Source: Vicugna pacos (Eukaryota; Chordata; Mammalia; Artiodactyla; Camelidae). From it: a DNA stretch of 64,000 nt. The stretch is taken from positions 8,494,001-8,558,000 of the forward strand of contig NC_132996.1 in the NCBI RefSeq assembly GCF_048564905.1. Direction: 5' to 3'. Shown here piece after piece: positions 1 to 12,204 of the stretch (the stretch's first letter is position 1; the number at the start of each line of letters is the position of its first letter). The translations under genes and the position numbers were made by a program. Below the pieces are notes generated by a model. It was not told the DNA's origin. It did not search any database and worked only from the letters and a program-made list of their open reading frames with translations.

Positions 1-149
1 CCTATATGCTGGCTTAATTAGATAGAGATTATCTGAATCACAATAATCTCTCCTTTCTCACTACTATGCACCAGAATTTTTTTTGCTTATTTTATTGTTG
101 GCACTGGCCTCTTAGAGTAAAGCATTTTTATTGCTAATTGCATGTGCCC

Positions 150-360
150 TTAGGACAGAATGCTGGGTTTGAATATTAGGTCGGCCAAATATTTGTTTTA
201 CATGACTGTCACTTAACCTCTCTTTAAATTTCTACATGAGGTTAATAAGGGTATCAGCTTATAGTTTATGCAATAATTTGTTAATATTTGAATCAATATC
301 CCTGAAGTACTAAACAGAGTACCCAGCATGGAATAAGTTACTCACAGTGTTAGCAGTGAT
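150..360 (+). repeat. MIR SINE
   Basis: Ancient tRNA-derived mammalian SINE. Seen: the block gggtttgaat near 164, the run cacttaacctctct near 211-224, a degraded 'cctcatctgtaaaatgg' zone, and the 3' end acccagcatggaataa near 322, which parallels the MIR 'cctggcacatagtaag' segment. The order of blocks is that of MIR in the plus orientation. It is old and diverged, with no target-site duplication visible. Confidence 0.75.
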
Positions 361-1407
361 TTTTTTCAAGAATTCTGAGCTTATTCTGATTTTTTCCATG
401 ACAAATAACCTGTTTTGCTGCCTCAATGCTTGTCAGAAGTTTATTTAACCTTAAGATTCTAAAGGTTATTTGAAAGTTGGTGATCGCTTTGGATTTGCAG
501 ACTGAAAGATATTTTTAATTAAGAAAAAAATGGCCTTAATTATGAATAAACAATACTGCCATTGTTTTATGTTTTGCTTTTTTAGCAATATTAAATTTTT
601 TCTAAGGTTTTCTGTCTTTTCACTTAAAAACTTTCTCAAACTTTCCCACTGCTTGGCTAACTTTATGCTCTATGACAACCTTTTATACCTGATTTTTTGG
701 ACAATACTTTCATACTGTGCTCCAGGTCTTTCTGCATCTCTGTTGTCATTTCATCCTTTTAGCTTTTTATGTGCTCCTGTTTCTATTGCGTAGAAGCCAT
801 AACTTTTGCCTTTTCTGGGCATGCATCAAGGAGATTTCTTCAGTATGTTATTATTATTATTGTTGTTGTTGTCCATATTATTTTGTTAGAAAACCATTTC
901 AAACATAGTACATGTAGAAGACCATACCTTTTAGCATATAAGCCTCTTGGTCTTTTCTTGCATCCATCATCCAAGCATCACAGGAGGTAAGTTTTTTTCC
1001 CAGTCTACTTCCTAGGAGTGGAGTCCTAGAAGTTATCATCTGGAAATGAATGAGAAAGTTATGCCCTGATTGATGATGGAAGGTCCGGGGTGTAAATCTG
1101 ACCAAGGCTGGTTAAATCATCCCTGGGACATGACAGTTTAATTTTATGTTCAGTATATTTCTACATCCCTATGTTTGAGGCAGCAAAACCCACCGTCCTC
1201 AATCTCAAATCTCTACTCACACAGTTCTCTTCTCACTCCTTGGAAGATTTTACCTAGATAAAACGTATTCATTTTTATTCATTATTTCAGACTCAATTTA
1301 CAATATTGCCATATAAAAACTTTTTTCAATTCAAAAAGTGGGGAGTTTAACATGTTTCACGTATCAAATCCCATCTTGAACACTGTTTCCTCAAGTTGGC
1401 TTTCCCT
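361..1407. other. Unassigned AT-rich DNA
   Basis: I recognise no repeat family or gene here. Short open frames at 530-793 and 769-990 are low-complexity translations of T-rich DNA without domain signatures. A short TTA/TTG trinucleotide stretch lies near 847-870. The stretch from about 1000 to 1250 is less AT-rich and could be an eroded repeat, but nothing in it is diagnostic. Confidence 0.5.
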
Positions 1408-1914
1408 TGAGGCCGGAAATCCTATAAAAAGACCGGCAGGACCCCCAAGCAGGGTCACTACTCTCGTGCCAGCACCATCTGATTCCCTGACCCAGAGGCT
1501 CTACCTCACTCTTTGCCTCTGAAACGGCTTACTTACCCCTAAAATTCTATTGGTTCCCTGAGCTCACTTCTGATTGGTTATTTCCCTCACACCTGATTGG
1601 TTATTACTCTCACTCCTGATTGGTTATTTCTCTTACTCCTGATTGGTTTACTTCTACAAAGCTTGTTCCTGGTTGGTCAACTTCTGGTATACTTTATTTG
1701 CACATGATGTTGCAAAGTGTAAAACTGGCAGCCTATAAAGGCTTGTGTAAACCTACAGATGGGGTCCAGAGCTTGGAATGTTAGCTCACCTGGGCCTGCT
1801 GGCGTAATAAACCTGAGTTATCCAACTTCGAGTGCTGCTTGGTCTCTTGCCAGGATCCAGGTCGCTGTCACAACTGAGCTGTAACACTGAGCTGTAACAC
1901 ATTTTTCCACAACA
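1408..1914 (+). mobile_element. Solo LTR, ERV1-like, with U3 CCAAT-box array
   Basis: About 507 bp bounded by TG (1408) and CA (1914), flanked by a 4-bp direct repeat ccct (1404-1407 and 1915-1918), the duplication size usual for gammaretrovirus-like (ERV1) elements. Parts in order: U3 with five ATTGG boxes at 1549, 1573, 1596, 1619 and 1642 (23-24 bp period) and a GTTGG at 1672; TATAAAG at 1734; the polyadenylation signal AATAAA at 1806; then a short U5-like tail. No internal retroviral region lies on either side, so this is a solo LTR, presumably left by LTR-LTR recombination. It looks whole as an LTR. The specific family is not recognised. Confidence 0.8.
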
Positions 1915-2028
1915 CCCTCACTAATACATTAGTTATCTTTACTCTCCTGTAACATCGTATACTTAGCTTCCTGTTACACTTATCACATATGCATTTATGT
2001 ACACAGGTGTTTCTTCCCTGGGTAAGTA

Positions 2029-2130
2029 GCAGGGAGGGTAGGGATGTGTTTAACCTTATGTATCACTGTCTTTTTAGGACCTAGCCAAAGACCTAAAAAG
2101 GGAATTATTAATTGTTCATTGAATTGTATG
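2029..2130 (+). repeat. L2 or MIR3 3' end
   Basis: The segment reads agggtagggatgtgtttaac, then a degraded 'tatccctgtctttctagcacctagc', and ends near ttcattgaattgta. This is the order found at the 3' ends of L2 and MIR3. Diverged and short, so the family is a best guess. Confidence 0.5.
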
Positions 2131-4020
2131 GACTTCTAATGTGAGATTGTGGTCTGTTGCTTGTCTCTTTTTTATTGAGAGGGTAAGTAGCACTTTTTCA
2201 ATTGTGCGTATTTATAAATAACAATGGAAAATTGGAAGGAGGCGTATCAGGTCCTGCTATTCTTTTTACTGTCATTTTGACCAGAAATAACTCATAGAGG
2301 ATTAGTATGGTTACATTATTAATTAAAATACTTTATGAGACAGGAAAGTCATCTAAGAGAGAAAAGCCAAAAGTATGATTTCAAACACCAGTTCTCAATT
2401 TTCTTCTTGATTAGAAATAATTTATTGTGTACAGACTGTTGTTTGTACATTGTAATATTTATTCCTACTTTGTTTTTCCTCAGAAATACTTTTTTCCTTC
2501 TCGTTGACACTGCATGATTTGCTGTAAATTTCTATCCTTTCCTCTCATGATTTTTCTTATGTTTGGGGAATGAGGAGATGGAGTTGGTAATTATTTTCTT
2601 GGTTAATTAAAATAGTCAGGGAAATACATTTTATTAGTTTAAAAATATCAGCTACTTCTTAACTAGATTTTTGGGAACAAAAAATTGAAGTGTGGTCATT
2701 AGTTATTACTGATTTTTGCCAAATCTGTTGTGTGGTAGTTTGAGAATTAATGTTACAATTCTTCAGCCTTCTAGAACAAAGATTTAAGTGACACCAACAA
2801 TGTAAAATGAAATATGTCAACCAAAAAAGTGGATGATATAAAGCAAATGATATACTGATAGCTGACATAGGACTTCAGAAAATTGATTTTTCATCATAGA
2901 ACTTTAGACAGGTTAAATATTTGAGAAGACAGGATTTTAGGTGGTGCTTTATACAGAAAGACCATTTTAAGACTTATTTAAAAAAGCAATTAAAATTCAA
3001 ATTCCCTTTTCCAAAGTTTGTAGTGAAGTGATTGCTCCTTCCCTATGCCAAGAAAAGCAGAACACTGGATTCTTGTGACACTGAAACAGAGCTCCTCTGT
3101 ACTCTCCACTGCTATAGACTGCTGAAAGCAGGAGGCTAAGTGACTGTGTATATATTGACTGTTTGGACACTTTTCACCCTCTCTACCTCTTACACAATAA
3201 GCTACAAGAACACTGGCAGCCAGGATCATGGCTTGAGGTAAGAGACTGAATTTATTTTAGGTTTAAAAAGAAGAACCATAGATTCCAAGCTGAAAATCTA
3301 TCTCTACCAGTTCATTACTTAGACAGGTTTACAGGTTGATAAGCCCCACACATGCTCACAGATCTTTCAGTATGAGAATTAAAAAGCAAAAACAAAAACA
3401 AATAAAAATGTAATAAAGTAAAACTAAATAGAGGTAACATAATGATAGACAGTAGAAGAAAAAAACCAGTAATATCAGTATCATCAAGAGAAGATATGAC
3501 ATTGAGACATATGATGACTTAGAAAAATAAATTTCAAAAACAACAAAAACCTATCAAAGTAAAAAACAACAAGGGAATGACAAAGACAATAAACAAATAC
3601 CAAACTGAAGAAACTATAGGCAACAATCAAAAACAAACTACCAACTAACAAAAACCAAACGAATCAACAGCCTTCCCAAGAAGAGCAAATGCTGAAGGAA
3701 CATCACTTTCAACTTGAATTGTATACCAACTTTGTCAATCAATGTAAAGACTGATATCAATCAAAGGTAAGAATCAGAAAAAAAAATAAATAAACCACCC
3801 TGTTCCTAGAAAAAAATCTACCTCTGATGCTGACTTATTCATGAAGGAAATGAAAAATATAACTTTCAAAACCAGAGAGAGTATAGGAAATCTAGAAAAT
3901 ATGGACACCAAAAGAGTCGAAAGATCTGACAAAAGGAATTCTAGGACAATGGCAGCTCAGGGAGCACAGTTAGTGGACTTGGAACAGAAGAATTGAGACC
4001 ACCAGATCGCATGTCTTAAT
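2131..4020. other. Unassigned AT-rich DNA
   Basis: No recognised gene. 3340-3960 is strongly A-rich on the plus strand with many caaa and aaac runs, which could be an eroded LINE sense strand, but I could not align it to any L1 block. 2990-3235 is less AT-rich and carries a 79-codon minus frame without recognisable motifs. Confidence 0.5.
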
Positions 4021-4076
4021 AAGAGAGAGGAGGGGAGAGAGAGAGAGAGAGAAATGAGAGAGAGGCAGAATGGGAG
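4021..4076. repeat. GA-rich low-complexity tract
   Basis: Nearly pure purine run dominated by gagagaga with a few interruptions. A simple repeat; the minus-strand frame across it (Ser/Leu rich) is an artefact. Confidence 0.85.
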
Positions 4077-4080
4077 TGAA

Positions 4081-6400
4081 ATGGTAATTTCACTGTTTGA
4101 ATATTCTGGCAATAAAGTCACAGTATACATAAGATGAAACAAAAATGCGACTATTAATTAGAAAAGTGGGAAAATATTATATAAGTTATAAAAATATTTT
4201 CTAAACTTGATGTAAATGTTAAATATTTATTTAGAAAATAGGTGATGAATTTATATTACAGTTATAGCAGGAAAAATTTATGTGGAAAGACAGGTTGTTT
4301 ATTATCACCTACCTTATTAGGAAACAATATATCATAATTAAACTGGAAAGTCAATAATAATATACAGATATTATTTAGAAATGTTAGTAATTTTCAGAAG
4401 GAAAGAATTAAAACAGGAAACAAGAACAAAGCATATGGAAGATTGTGGCTGTGGTTGAGTATTTTTTCATTTTAAATATTATAGTGCTGTTTGATTTTTT
4501 GAAATGTATACATGTATTAATTATGAAAAGAATTTTAAAAATTTAAAAAGTTATTTAAATTTAATTTGTGATATTAGACATAAACACCAGGGATTATCAC
4601 ATGATAATGCAATGATTAATCATGGATAATTGAAGACATGTGTATATTATTGTGTTATTACACACAGAAATATATGCATATGCACATCATTTCTTTAAAT
4701 AATAAAATTCTAAGGCCAGAAAAAGAGTCATAAACTGGTGACCTATGGGCCAAAATCTATCAAGTGTGTTTTCTATGCTCAAGACATTTAAAAATTAATT
4801 TGAATTATTCGAATAATCCATTTCACTCACCCATTTAATTACACTCTCCCTTTTAATGGTATCAAGTTCCTAAAGACATTTGAATTTATGATACCATGAC
4901 TTATAGGGGCATATTCTAGAAACAATTGAGCTTTGTATCTCTGTCTACTAGGTTATTTTTAGATGGTATCTAAAAATACATATTAATGGCCTAAAATCAA
5001 TGTTATCAAAATAAATTATTTAATTTAAAACTATACAGAATTCTCAATACTGTGAAAATGGGGATTAACTTAATTAACAGTTTAAATAAATAAGTAAATG
5101 AATAAACACATGTTTTAAAATAGAGATTCTAGATCACTACTGCTACTTTCTTTTAGTTTGTAAGAAAAATACAAAATAATTAGAATTGTGAAAACTGAAA
5201 TATCTTGCAATATTATGTTATAGCCTTTCCCCTATTCTAGGCAAATTCAGCTCAGGGATCACAAAAGAACACCAATTGAATATTTGGGTCATTAAGAATT
5301 TATTTTCGTATATTTCTCTCTCTCAAGTATTTTATTCCTAAAAATATCTCTACCATTATATATGCTTATATACTAGTACATACAATAAATACATATTTAT
5401 TGCCTCAAGCTTATCAAAGAAAAACCTTTAAAAGCCACCCTGATATCTAAGTCCCAATTAATTTAACCATAGTCTGCATATTTTATACATAAAAATGTGC
5501 CAATTATTTACAGCCCATGTGAAAGTACTTCATATGAATATTTTGGTATAAGTTTCTTATCACTGTTTAAGAAATTTTCATAACTTCAGAGGCTCTTTCA
5601 AAAGACATTGATAATTTAACTCAAGTAATAAATCTGTATTACTATATATCAGGAAAAAATGATTTCAAAGCAGTTATTAACAGTCGCTTTCACTTTTGCT
5701 ATAGACATATTTTTTTTATTCATTAATACAACCAGATCATTCCAGAGCTACTGTGGTTCTCTCCTACCCATGGCAGGTAGCTTCTGCAAATTTAAATTAA
5801 ACATGGTGCTTAGACCATGTGTAACAAAAGCAGTACAAATGAGAAAAGAGATCTTTAGACCCTCAACTTCTCGTGGATGGGAAAAGGCCATTTACGTGCA
5901 GTTTTATTAAAAACACGCAAACTAAAAAGATAAGTCAAGAGTAGATCCAAGAGTCCAAAGGGCAGAGTCAAGAAGAATTATTCACAGAAAACGGAAAAAT
6001 GTATCTGATTATTTCAGAGTTGCTGTGGATCAGAGAATGCTGCATGCCTCTTGTCTCCCTCTTTTTGAATGTTACTGTGTATTGGGTGTGTAGGGAGCAA
6101 TTTGTCTCTTTAATATGCAAACCATTATATCAAAATAAAGTGTTTTTGAGGAAATGTGTTAGAGGTCAAATCAAAGGAGTCTCATTCACACCTGCACCTA
6201 TTATAGACGACAGGATCCTGAAACTCAAACCTGAGAGTGGTGCTGCAATGGAGTGAAAGTTTTAAGGAGTATTTCCAGAGGATGGGTGTATTTTATATGT
6301 ATGAGGAATGAAAATATGTGACTAGAAAAAGGACTCAGGCAGTTGTAACACATGAACTCGAAACTGTCTAATATTTCCTTTATTTCTTCCCTGGAATCTA
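4081..6400. other. Unassigned AT-rich DNA
   Basis: Very AT-rich single-copy-looking sequence. Open frames at 5659-5910 and 5999-6256 show no domain, signal or conserved motif that I recognise, and they lack supporting gene context. I see no repeat family with confidence. Confidence 0.5.
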
Positions 6401-6404
6401 GACT

Positions 6405-6778
6405 GTGCAAATGCTGGACCAACAGAAAACAGAGGTGACCTAGTGCCAGACTCTGGGTCTAGTCCTTAAGAAGCAGGCAGCTTCATTTTCTGTATCTTGG
6501 GATGCTCGGTATTTGCATCTTCATGCTGTTAGGAGAGGCCATGTATAGATGTTCTGGCTTACAGGCCCAGTTGAGGCTCCAGCTGACAGCCAGCAATCAC
6601 CCTCCATAACCTGTGCATGGCATTAGATATTTCAAGCCACCTCAGATGATATTATGTGGAGCAGGAGGTAAGATATCTCTGCTGAGCCTTGGCCAGAACT
6701 GCAGCTTTCTGAGCAAAATATACTGTTTATAGCCCACAGATTTGGTCTAGTTCTTAAACAGCAATAGATAATAGAATC
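6405..6778 (+). mobile_element. MLT1-type MaLR solo LTR (old)
   Basis: Old ERVL-MaLR LTR. Seen: gaccaacagaaaacagaggt near 6418, then the tctgggtctag and ccttaagaagc blocks, a purine-rich centre with gagaggcca (6533), tatgtggagcaggag (6653) and ctgctgagcc (6680), and an end resembling acagcaatagataata (6760). Block order matches the MLT1G/H/I-like subgroups. Heavily eroded fossil with no internal region attached. The left limit is uncertain. Confidence 0.7.
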
Positions 6779-8240
6779 ATCAGAATGAATGAACTCAGTG
6801 GTGCCAAAATTATTAAGTAAATGCTGGAAATCCTACAAGTGGGATAAAGCTGGATGTGAATTTAATCAAATAGGATTTCCTCTTGAATAACAAAAGGATG
6901 GAAACAGGGATGATGGAAAACATCCTAGGACTGGGGCTTGCCTTATGAGAAAAGTAGAAGAGAAGGCTCACCACTGAACAGAACATGATAATTTTTCCAG
7001 TAAAGAACAGAAAAGGGAGAGGTCATCTGAAAAAAGGCTTTTAGTATTCCATAAATATTTTGCTCCATTTATTTGCAGAGGAAAATAAACCACCTTAACA
7101 GATGCTAGGAGGAAGAAAGATAGTTGCTCCTGCTGAGTTGGAGAACTATCTACCATACTGACGAAAAGGCAGTACTTAGCCCATCTTCAGAGCTGGAAAC
7201 TAGTTTCTTACCCTTCTCCCACCGAGGGTATTTTCTAGAGTGTAACATAGCTGGGCAGCTAGGCAGCCTGATCATTTAAAAGTCTGTTTACAAAAATGGT
7301 GAGCTAACTCCAGAAGTTGCTCCAGTAAAATTCAGGACAATACTTTAACATATTGACGATGATAACATGGAAAGTCAGGGCAGAGAAAATATGCTTGGAG
7401 GACAAAACTCTTAAAGCAATAACTATGTCTGAGAACCTGTTTCTCCAAAACCACGGATGAGTTTTCTTACTCTCCTCATAGTTTAAGGCATCAACACATT
7501 ACATATGAACAATTTAGGGTGATTTTCCAAAACACTCCATGACCAAATATATCTTGAGATGGGATGGAGTTGGCTGCGAACACTTACGAAGAAATTTCGT
7601 TTACACCAGCTTGTCCACCTTACCAGATCTGTTGTTGCATCTTTACTAATACAACAATTACTACATAAATATCTTGCACTTTTTATGTTCCACATAGGGC
7701 TTTTCTTGAAATGTTTAGAAACAATAAAGATATTCATTATTGATTTAATTCTTATGCTTCTGTGGTAACCAGATTGTAAAGGAAAAATTATTCCAAATAA
7801 AAGAAAAATATTTGATATTTTATACAAAACAAGAAAATTACTATGATTATATACCAAAGTGTTTCATTTCTATTTATCTAGGAACACAAGGGAGTTTGAG
7901 AACTCACTCAAATATCTGTATTTCAATTAAATACATTTGACTTTCCCTCCATATTGACTGTATAGATTCTAATCATTTTTAGTACTAAATATATTAAATT
8001 GTCACTCTTCACTAACTTTCATTCTGTTCCTCCCATTGTAACACTTAATTACCCATCCTTGGGCGTGGTTTCAGCATGAAAAAGGATGGAACCCAAAATC
8101 CAGAGGGAATGAAAGAAGGCAGGTTTAGTCTTCCTGTTAGCTGTAAGAATGGAGAGGAGGGGCAATGACAAAACAAAGGCAAACAAAAATTTGCCAATTT
8201 TCAATTCTAGGGAGAGAAACACAATGCAAACAAAAAAGTA
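6779..8240. other. Unassigned DNA
   Basis: No gene or repeat family recognised. The 124-codon minus frame at 7483-7857 and the plus frame at 7559-7768 overlap on opposite strands, have no recognisable motifs, and sit in AT-rich sequence, so I treat both as chance frames. Confidence 0.5.
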
Positions 8241-8250
8241 AATATATATG

Positions 8251-8291
<41 letters not shown>

Positions 8292-8294
8292 TAC

Positions 8295-8346
<52 letters not shown>

Positions 8347-8361
8347 GTATATACATATATA
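8241..8361. repeat. Composite TA/CA microsatellite
   Basis: Blocks in order: TA-rich, (CA)n at 8281-8290, TA-rich, (CA)n at 8309-8330, TA-rich. Almost fully alternating purine-pyrimidine, and the TA blocks are self-complementary. Three overlapping frames that translate to Tyr/Ile/His/Val repeats are artefacts of this tract. Confidence 0.95.
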
Positions 8362-8955
8362 ATGCCAGATAGTGACAATTACTATAATGGAAAATAAAAC
8401 AGGGTAAATGAAATGAGGAGTGATGAGGATGAATGGGGCCATTGTCATTTTATATAAGGAGACAGAGGAAATCTCTCTCAGATGATGACATAAGAGCACA
8501 GATTATGTATGAGATCTATAAATATGGCTGTCTGTAGAAAGTGCATTTCAAGCAGAGGGTCTAAGACCGGGGCTAACTCATCTGTTGTCAAGTCAACATC
8601 ACTCAGTATTTGACACTTAGATGCATTACAAATAGAGATTGAAGAGAAGGGTAATTAAAACTCTTCTAAGACTCAAAAAATCCTACTTGCAGGATATCTC
8701 TAATTTTTTTGTTTAAAAATGTGTGTCCAAATTGTTTCCTTAGGTTACCTATGCCACAATTTCCCCCCAAGTTTTTGCTCCCGATTTTAGACCTCACTTC
8801 ATTCTCTTTTCAAGTCCTTTTTGAATTTTTGCTTACATCCATAACTCTAGGAATGCGAACAAACAAGGCCAAGGCAGATTGCTGTAGTCAAGTATTACGT
8901 ATTTACTACCTAAATGTTTGATGTTAGTTTACAGTAGTTTATATATTGACGTGCT
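8362..8955. other. Unassigned DNA
   Basis: AT-rich sequence with no recognised repeat or gene. It separates the microsatellite from the 31-bp tandem duplication. Confidence 0.5.
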
Positions 8956-9017
8956 CCTTAGAAGCTATCTTTGCCCCAGGGAACGTCCTTAGAAGCTATC
9001 TTTGCCCCAGGGAACGT
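8956..9017. repeat. Perfect 31-bp tandem duplication
   Basis: Two adjacent identical units, 8956-8986 and 8987-9017, each starting ccttagaagctatc and ending cagggaacgt. The unit is not low-complexity and no mismatch is visible, so the duplication is probably recent or polymorphic. Confidence 0.97.
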
Positions 9018-11074
9018 GAGTCTATAGTTTATTGAGTCATTCTGAGGGGACACTCTTAGTGCATTTGATATAACGTCAGAGCGGATGTGTGGACTTAGTC
9101 AAACCTATCCAGAGTGACAAGAAATGTCACATAAACTCACTTCTGCTACAACAAATCCTTTATGTCATTTGGGTAGAAGTGCTCTAATGAGGGGGGAAAA
9201 GGAACTTTTGAAGGCTCAGGAGAGTAGAGTTGGTATATATCCATTCCTACTTCTCCATGAATAAAGTCACACACTTTACAAACGTTAGAAATGTTAGTGA
9301 TTGATTGATTTGATTCATATTATGGAGGAAGCAAATGGAGGTCTTTAGATTCAAAACTCTTTTTCAAAGTTGGTCCCCCCAACAATACATCTTCAAACAA
9401 CCCCCATCCTCCACTCTTCCCTTAGTTCACTCTACTTTCTCTCTTCTTGTCTCTTCCACTTGATTATTTCAATATCTCAGATGTGAGCAATGTGTTCCTA
9501 ATGTCTTATACTTGGCATCCCTTTCTGGCTCAATATTTCAGCAGCTGTATCTGTGGATAACCACACTCTCGTGTTACTGATCAGCTGCTCTCTTGGGCAG
9601 CGCTGAGACTGGCATGCAGTCTGGACTTCATATGATGATAGAATATTGATAAAGTTCTTTTTATTTTGCAACGTTCAAACTACAATGCTTACGTTTTCTA
9701 TGCCAAGCTGTCCTTTATGACTTTTATCAGTTGATTTTGTTCATTTCCTCCAATTCAGCTAAATTCTATTTCTCTGAAAAGGAGCAGGTAATATGTTTTT
9801 GTACCTGTTATTGCCTAGTCCATTTCTAATATTATCCCAAAGGAGAGATGATACATGTGATGACATCTTCCAGATGTTATCTGTTATCCTATTGTTTGTA
9901 TTTATATGTTTTGATTATTTGTTTGAGATACTAAACTCTATCTCAAGTTCAATTTTTCTTGATTCCAGAGTTATTTAGAATATTGTATCACACTTGCTTT
10001 TTGTCAGTCTAAGTCAAACGAGAGAATCTTCAGCCTATGGCTCTTACCTTGGATGAGTCTAAATACTCCACTGTAAAAGCAAATTTTCCCAAATATGTTT
10101 TAAGTGATATAAAACTATGTCTATGGAAATAGCACCTAAGTACCCATGGTTTATATCCCTAATTTTGTAAGCTACTTATAACAACTCAAGTACAAGAAAT
10201 ATAACAAAAGCTACTTTATTTTTAAGCAAATCTATAACTTATAACTGTAGGTATGTTTCAGTTGCAAATTAATCATTCACAGTATAGTTGGTTGTGCATG
10301 ACCCAAACTGAAATTAAATTGTATGGATTAAAACTACTAAATTTAATGGCAGATTCAAAGAGTAAGTGCCAGTTTCTCTGAATTCAAATAGGAGAGCAAG
10401 GTTTTTAGGAATCATTCTTAAACAAGCAAACCAATTAATCCTCAGGACAGGGGAGACACAGGTACAAAGTCTTAAGTTGGAAATAAGTCTGGTTGTGAAA
10501 TCTGGAAGAAGGCTGAGGTAGGACTTGTAACCACTTTGAAAAATGTCATTTTGCTTTTCTATCTGTTTATCATCACTCGACCTGGTTAATCTATTTTTGG
10601 TTTAGAGGGCATTTTCTAGTTTCAAACTAGTTTGCCATTGACAGATTTATCTTACAAGGACATCTACTGTGGATGGTCTGAAAACCTAGACAAGAGTTTG
10701 AATACTTTAATTGTTCTGAAATATTCCTCTGGCCCCGGAGTTCTGCTGAATGCTGCTGTAAACCATCAAGTGAAGCATGTATGTTTTCCCTTTTTTTTTC
10801 ATTTTTATGCAGGCCTTGAAAAATTGCTATGGTGAGTGAACATCGTACTGTGACATTGTAAACAAAATTAGCATTGTTAAAGGGAACAGAAACATAACCC
10901 TGCTAGCTTATGAAAAGGAAGAAATGGTTGTCAGTCCATCAGTGTATTTCTTACTATTATGCTTCGTGAAGTGACACATGAGTGGAATCACTATATAGCA
11001 AGCAGTCCACTCAAAAGCCACTGCTGCTGGGGTTGAAAATCTTTGCAAATGAAAATCAGTTAATGCATCAACTG
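9018..11074. other. Unassigned DNA
   Basis: No gene recognised. The 67-codon frame at 10632-10835 (plus) is the most protein-like in composition here, but it has no recognisable domain and no codon-level evidence I can assess. Otherwise ordinary AT-rich noncoding sequence. Confidence 0.5.
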
Positions 11075-11216
11075 GTTTTTATCGAGAACCTATCTTTTCT
11101 CAGGGATTGAACACAGGAGTACACAAGATTGACATGGTCACTGCTCTCATAAAATTCAGGATAACAAGATAAAAAGTAATGACTATTGTGAGTGTAATGT
11201 GTAAGTATTATGATAG
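11075..11216 (+). repeat. Ancient mammalian interspersed repeat fragment
   Basis: The order tttttatcgagaacctatc, then tctcagggattgaacacagg, then catggtcactgctctcat and ggataacaagataaa follows the widespread ancient pattern 'ttattgagcacctactatgtgccaggcactg ... aaggtccctgccctcatggag ... gacaataaac'. I am confident of the pattern but not of its family name (L2, L3 or MIR-related). Confidence 0.5.
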
Positions 11217-11218
11217 GA

Positions 11219-11640
11219 TGTTACTGAGTCCAAAGTCATTCCGCTCTCTGCACAACAGGCCAATAAATTGGGAGATGAGGTGTTGGGGTTAGGAATAACA
11301 ACTTTATTCAGAAAGCCAGTCGACTGAGAAAATGGCAGGCTAATGTCCTGGAGAACCATCTTCCCCAAGTCAGAATTCAGGCTTCTTTCGTACTAAAAAG
11401 GGGAGAGGGTGAGGTTGGTTGTTACAAACTTCTTGGTGTCAGAATCCTTTGTTCTTGCAGCTGTCCACATAGGTCAGGTCATGATGTTCCTGAAATCTTC
11501 CGACAAGACAAATGTTATTCTCTGTTCTGCAACTTTTTACCTCTGTATGAATGGAAAAGTGTTCTTCCCTAAAAGGTCAGAGCCTTGAGAATAGGCTCTC
11601 CTGTCTATTTCAGGCTATAGACAACATTCTTTTACAAAAG
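11219..11640 (-). mobile_element. ERV-type solo LTR, minus orientation
   Basis: Read on the minus strand, the sequence shows a U3 rich in CT near the promoter, a degraded TATA-like zone near 11390, the polyadenylation signal AATAAA (plus-strand complement tttatt at 11302-11307), and a U5 that ends in ...ctcagtaaca (complement of tgttactgag at 11219). This is the usual R-U5 layout of an ERV1-class LTR. The U3 end near 11620-11690 is not sharply defined and I found no target-site duplication. Fossil, with no internal region attached. Confidence 0.65.
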
Positions 11641-12204
11641 GTGCAGAACCAGTATGACTCAGCACAGGAAACAGCACAGGGTTAGAGGTAAAGAACAGAT
11701 CTAATGTGGAGTCAGATTTGTTCTTCCATATTACAAGCGCTTTTCAAAATACTCCATGATGCCCAAGAAACAGCACTAGACGTAATTCATAGGGTTACAG
11801 TAAGCTTCCAGGAAGAGAGTTTTGCCTTATTTTGCTTGATTAACATTTGTTTTTATTTTGTGCCTTCCTCCCCTGTCTCCTACTATAGAATTATAGAAAT
11901 GATTGAGGGAAAAAATAGTGGGTATGGAAGAGAAGAAAGACAGCATGTATGTTTAAGCAGAGACCAGAGTGAAACATACATGAGAACAAAAATGGGCATT
12001 CAAAATCATTAAGTGGTTCTATTTGACATCAGATTATCATGAGAGGCAAGCGGTGAGGTAGTAATTACCTCACAGAGGACACTCACTAAAGATTTTCTGT
12101 CCAAGAAGATCTGATACTCTGAGATGGGAAAAAGCAAACACATGAGTCTGGAGAGAGACATGAGTTAGGCCATGGAAAATACTCCAAATCATGTGTATTA
12201 TTCA
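11641..12204. other. Unassigned DNA
   Basis: The plus frame at 11704-12012 (102 codons) begins near the LTR edge and shows no recognisable domain. No other feature seen. Confidence 0.45.

Noticed and set aside
7483-7857. 124-codon minus frame as a gene
   Set aside because: It overlaps another frame on the opposite strand and has no recognisable motif.
8049-8499. Overlapping Tyr/Ile/Cys/Val-rich frames as membrane proteins
   Set aside because: They are translations of the TA/CA microsatellite.
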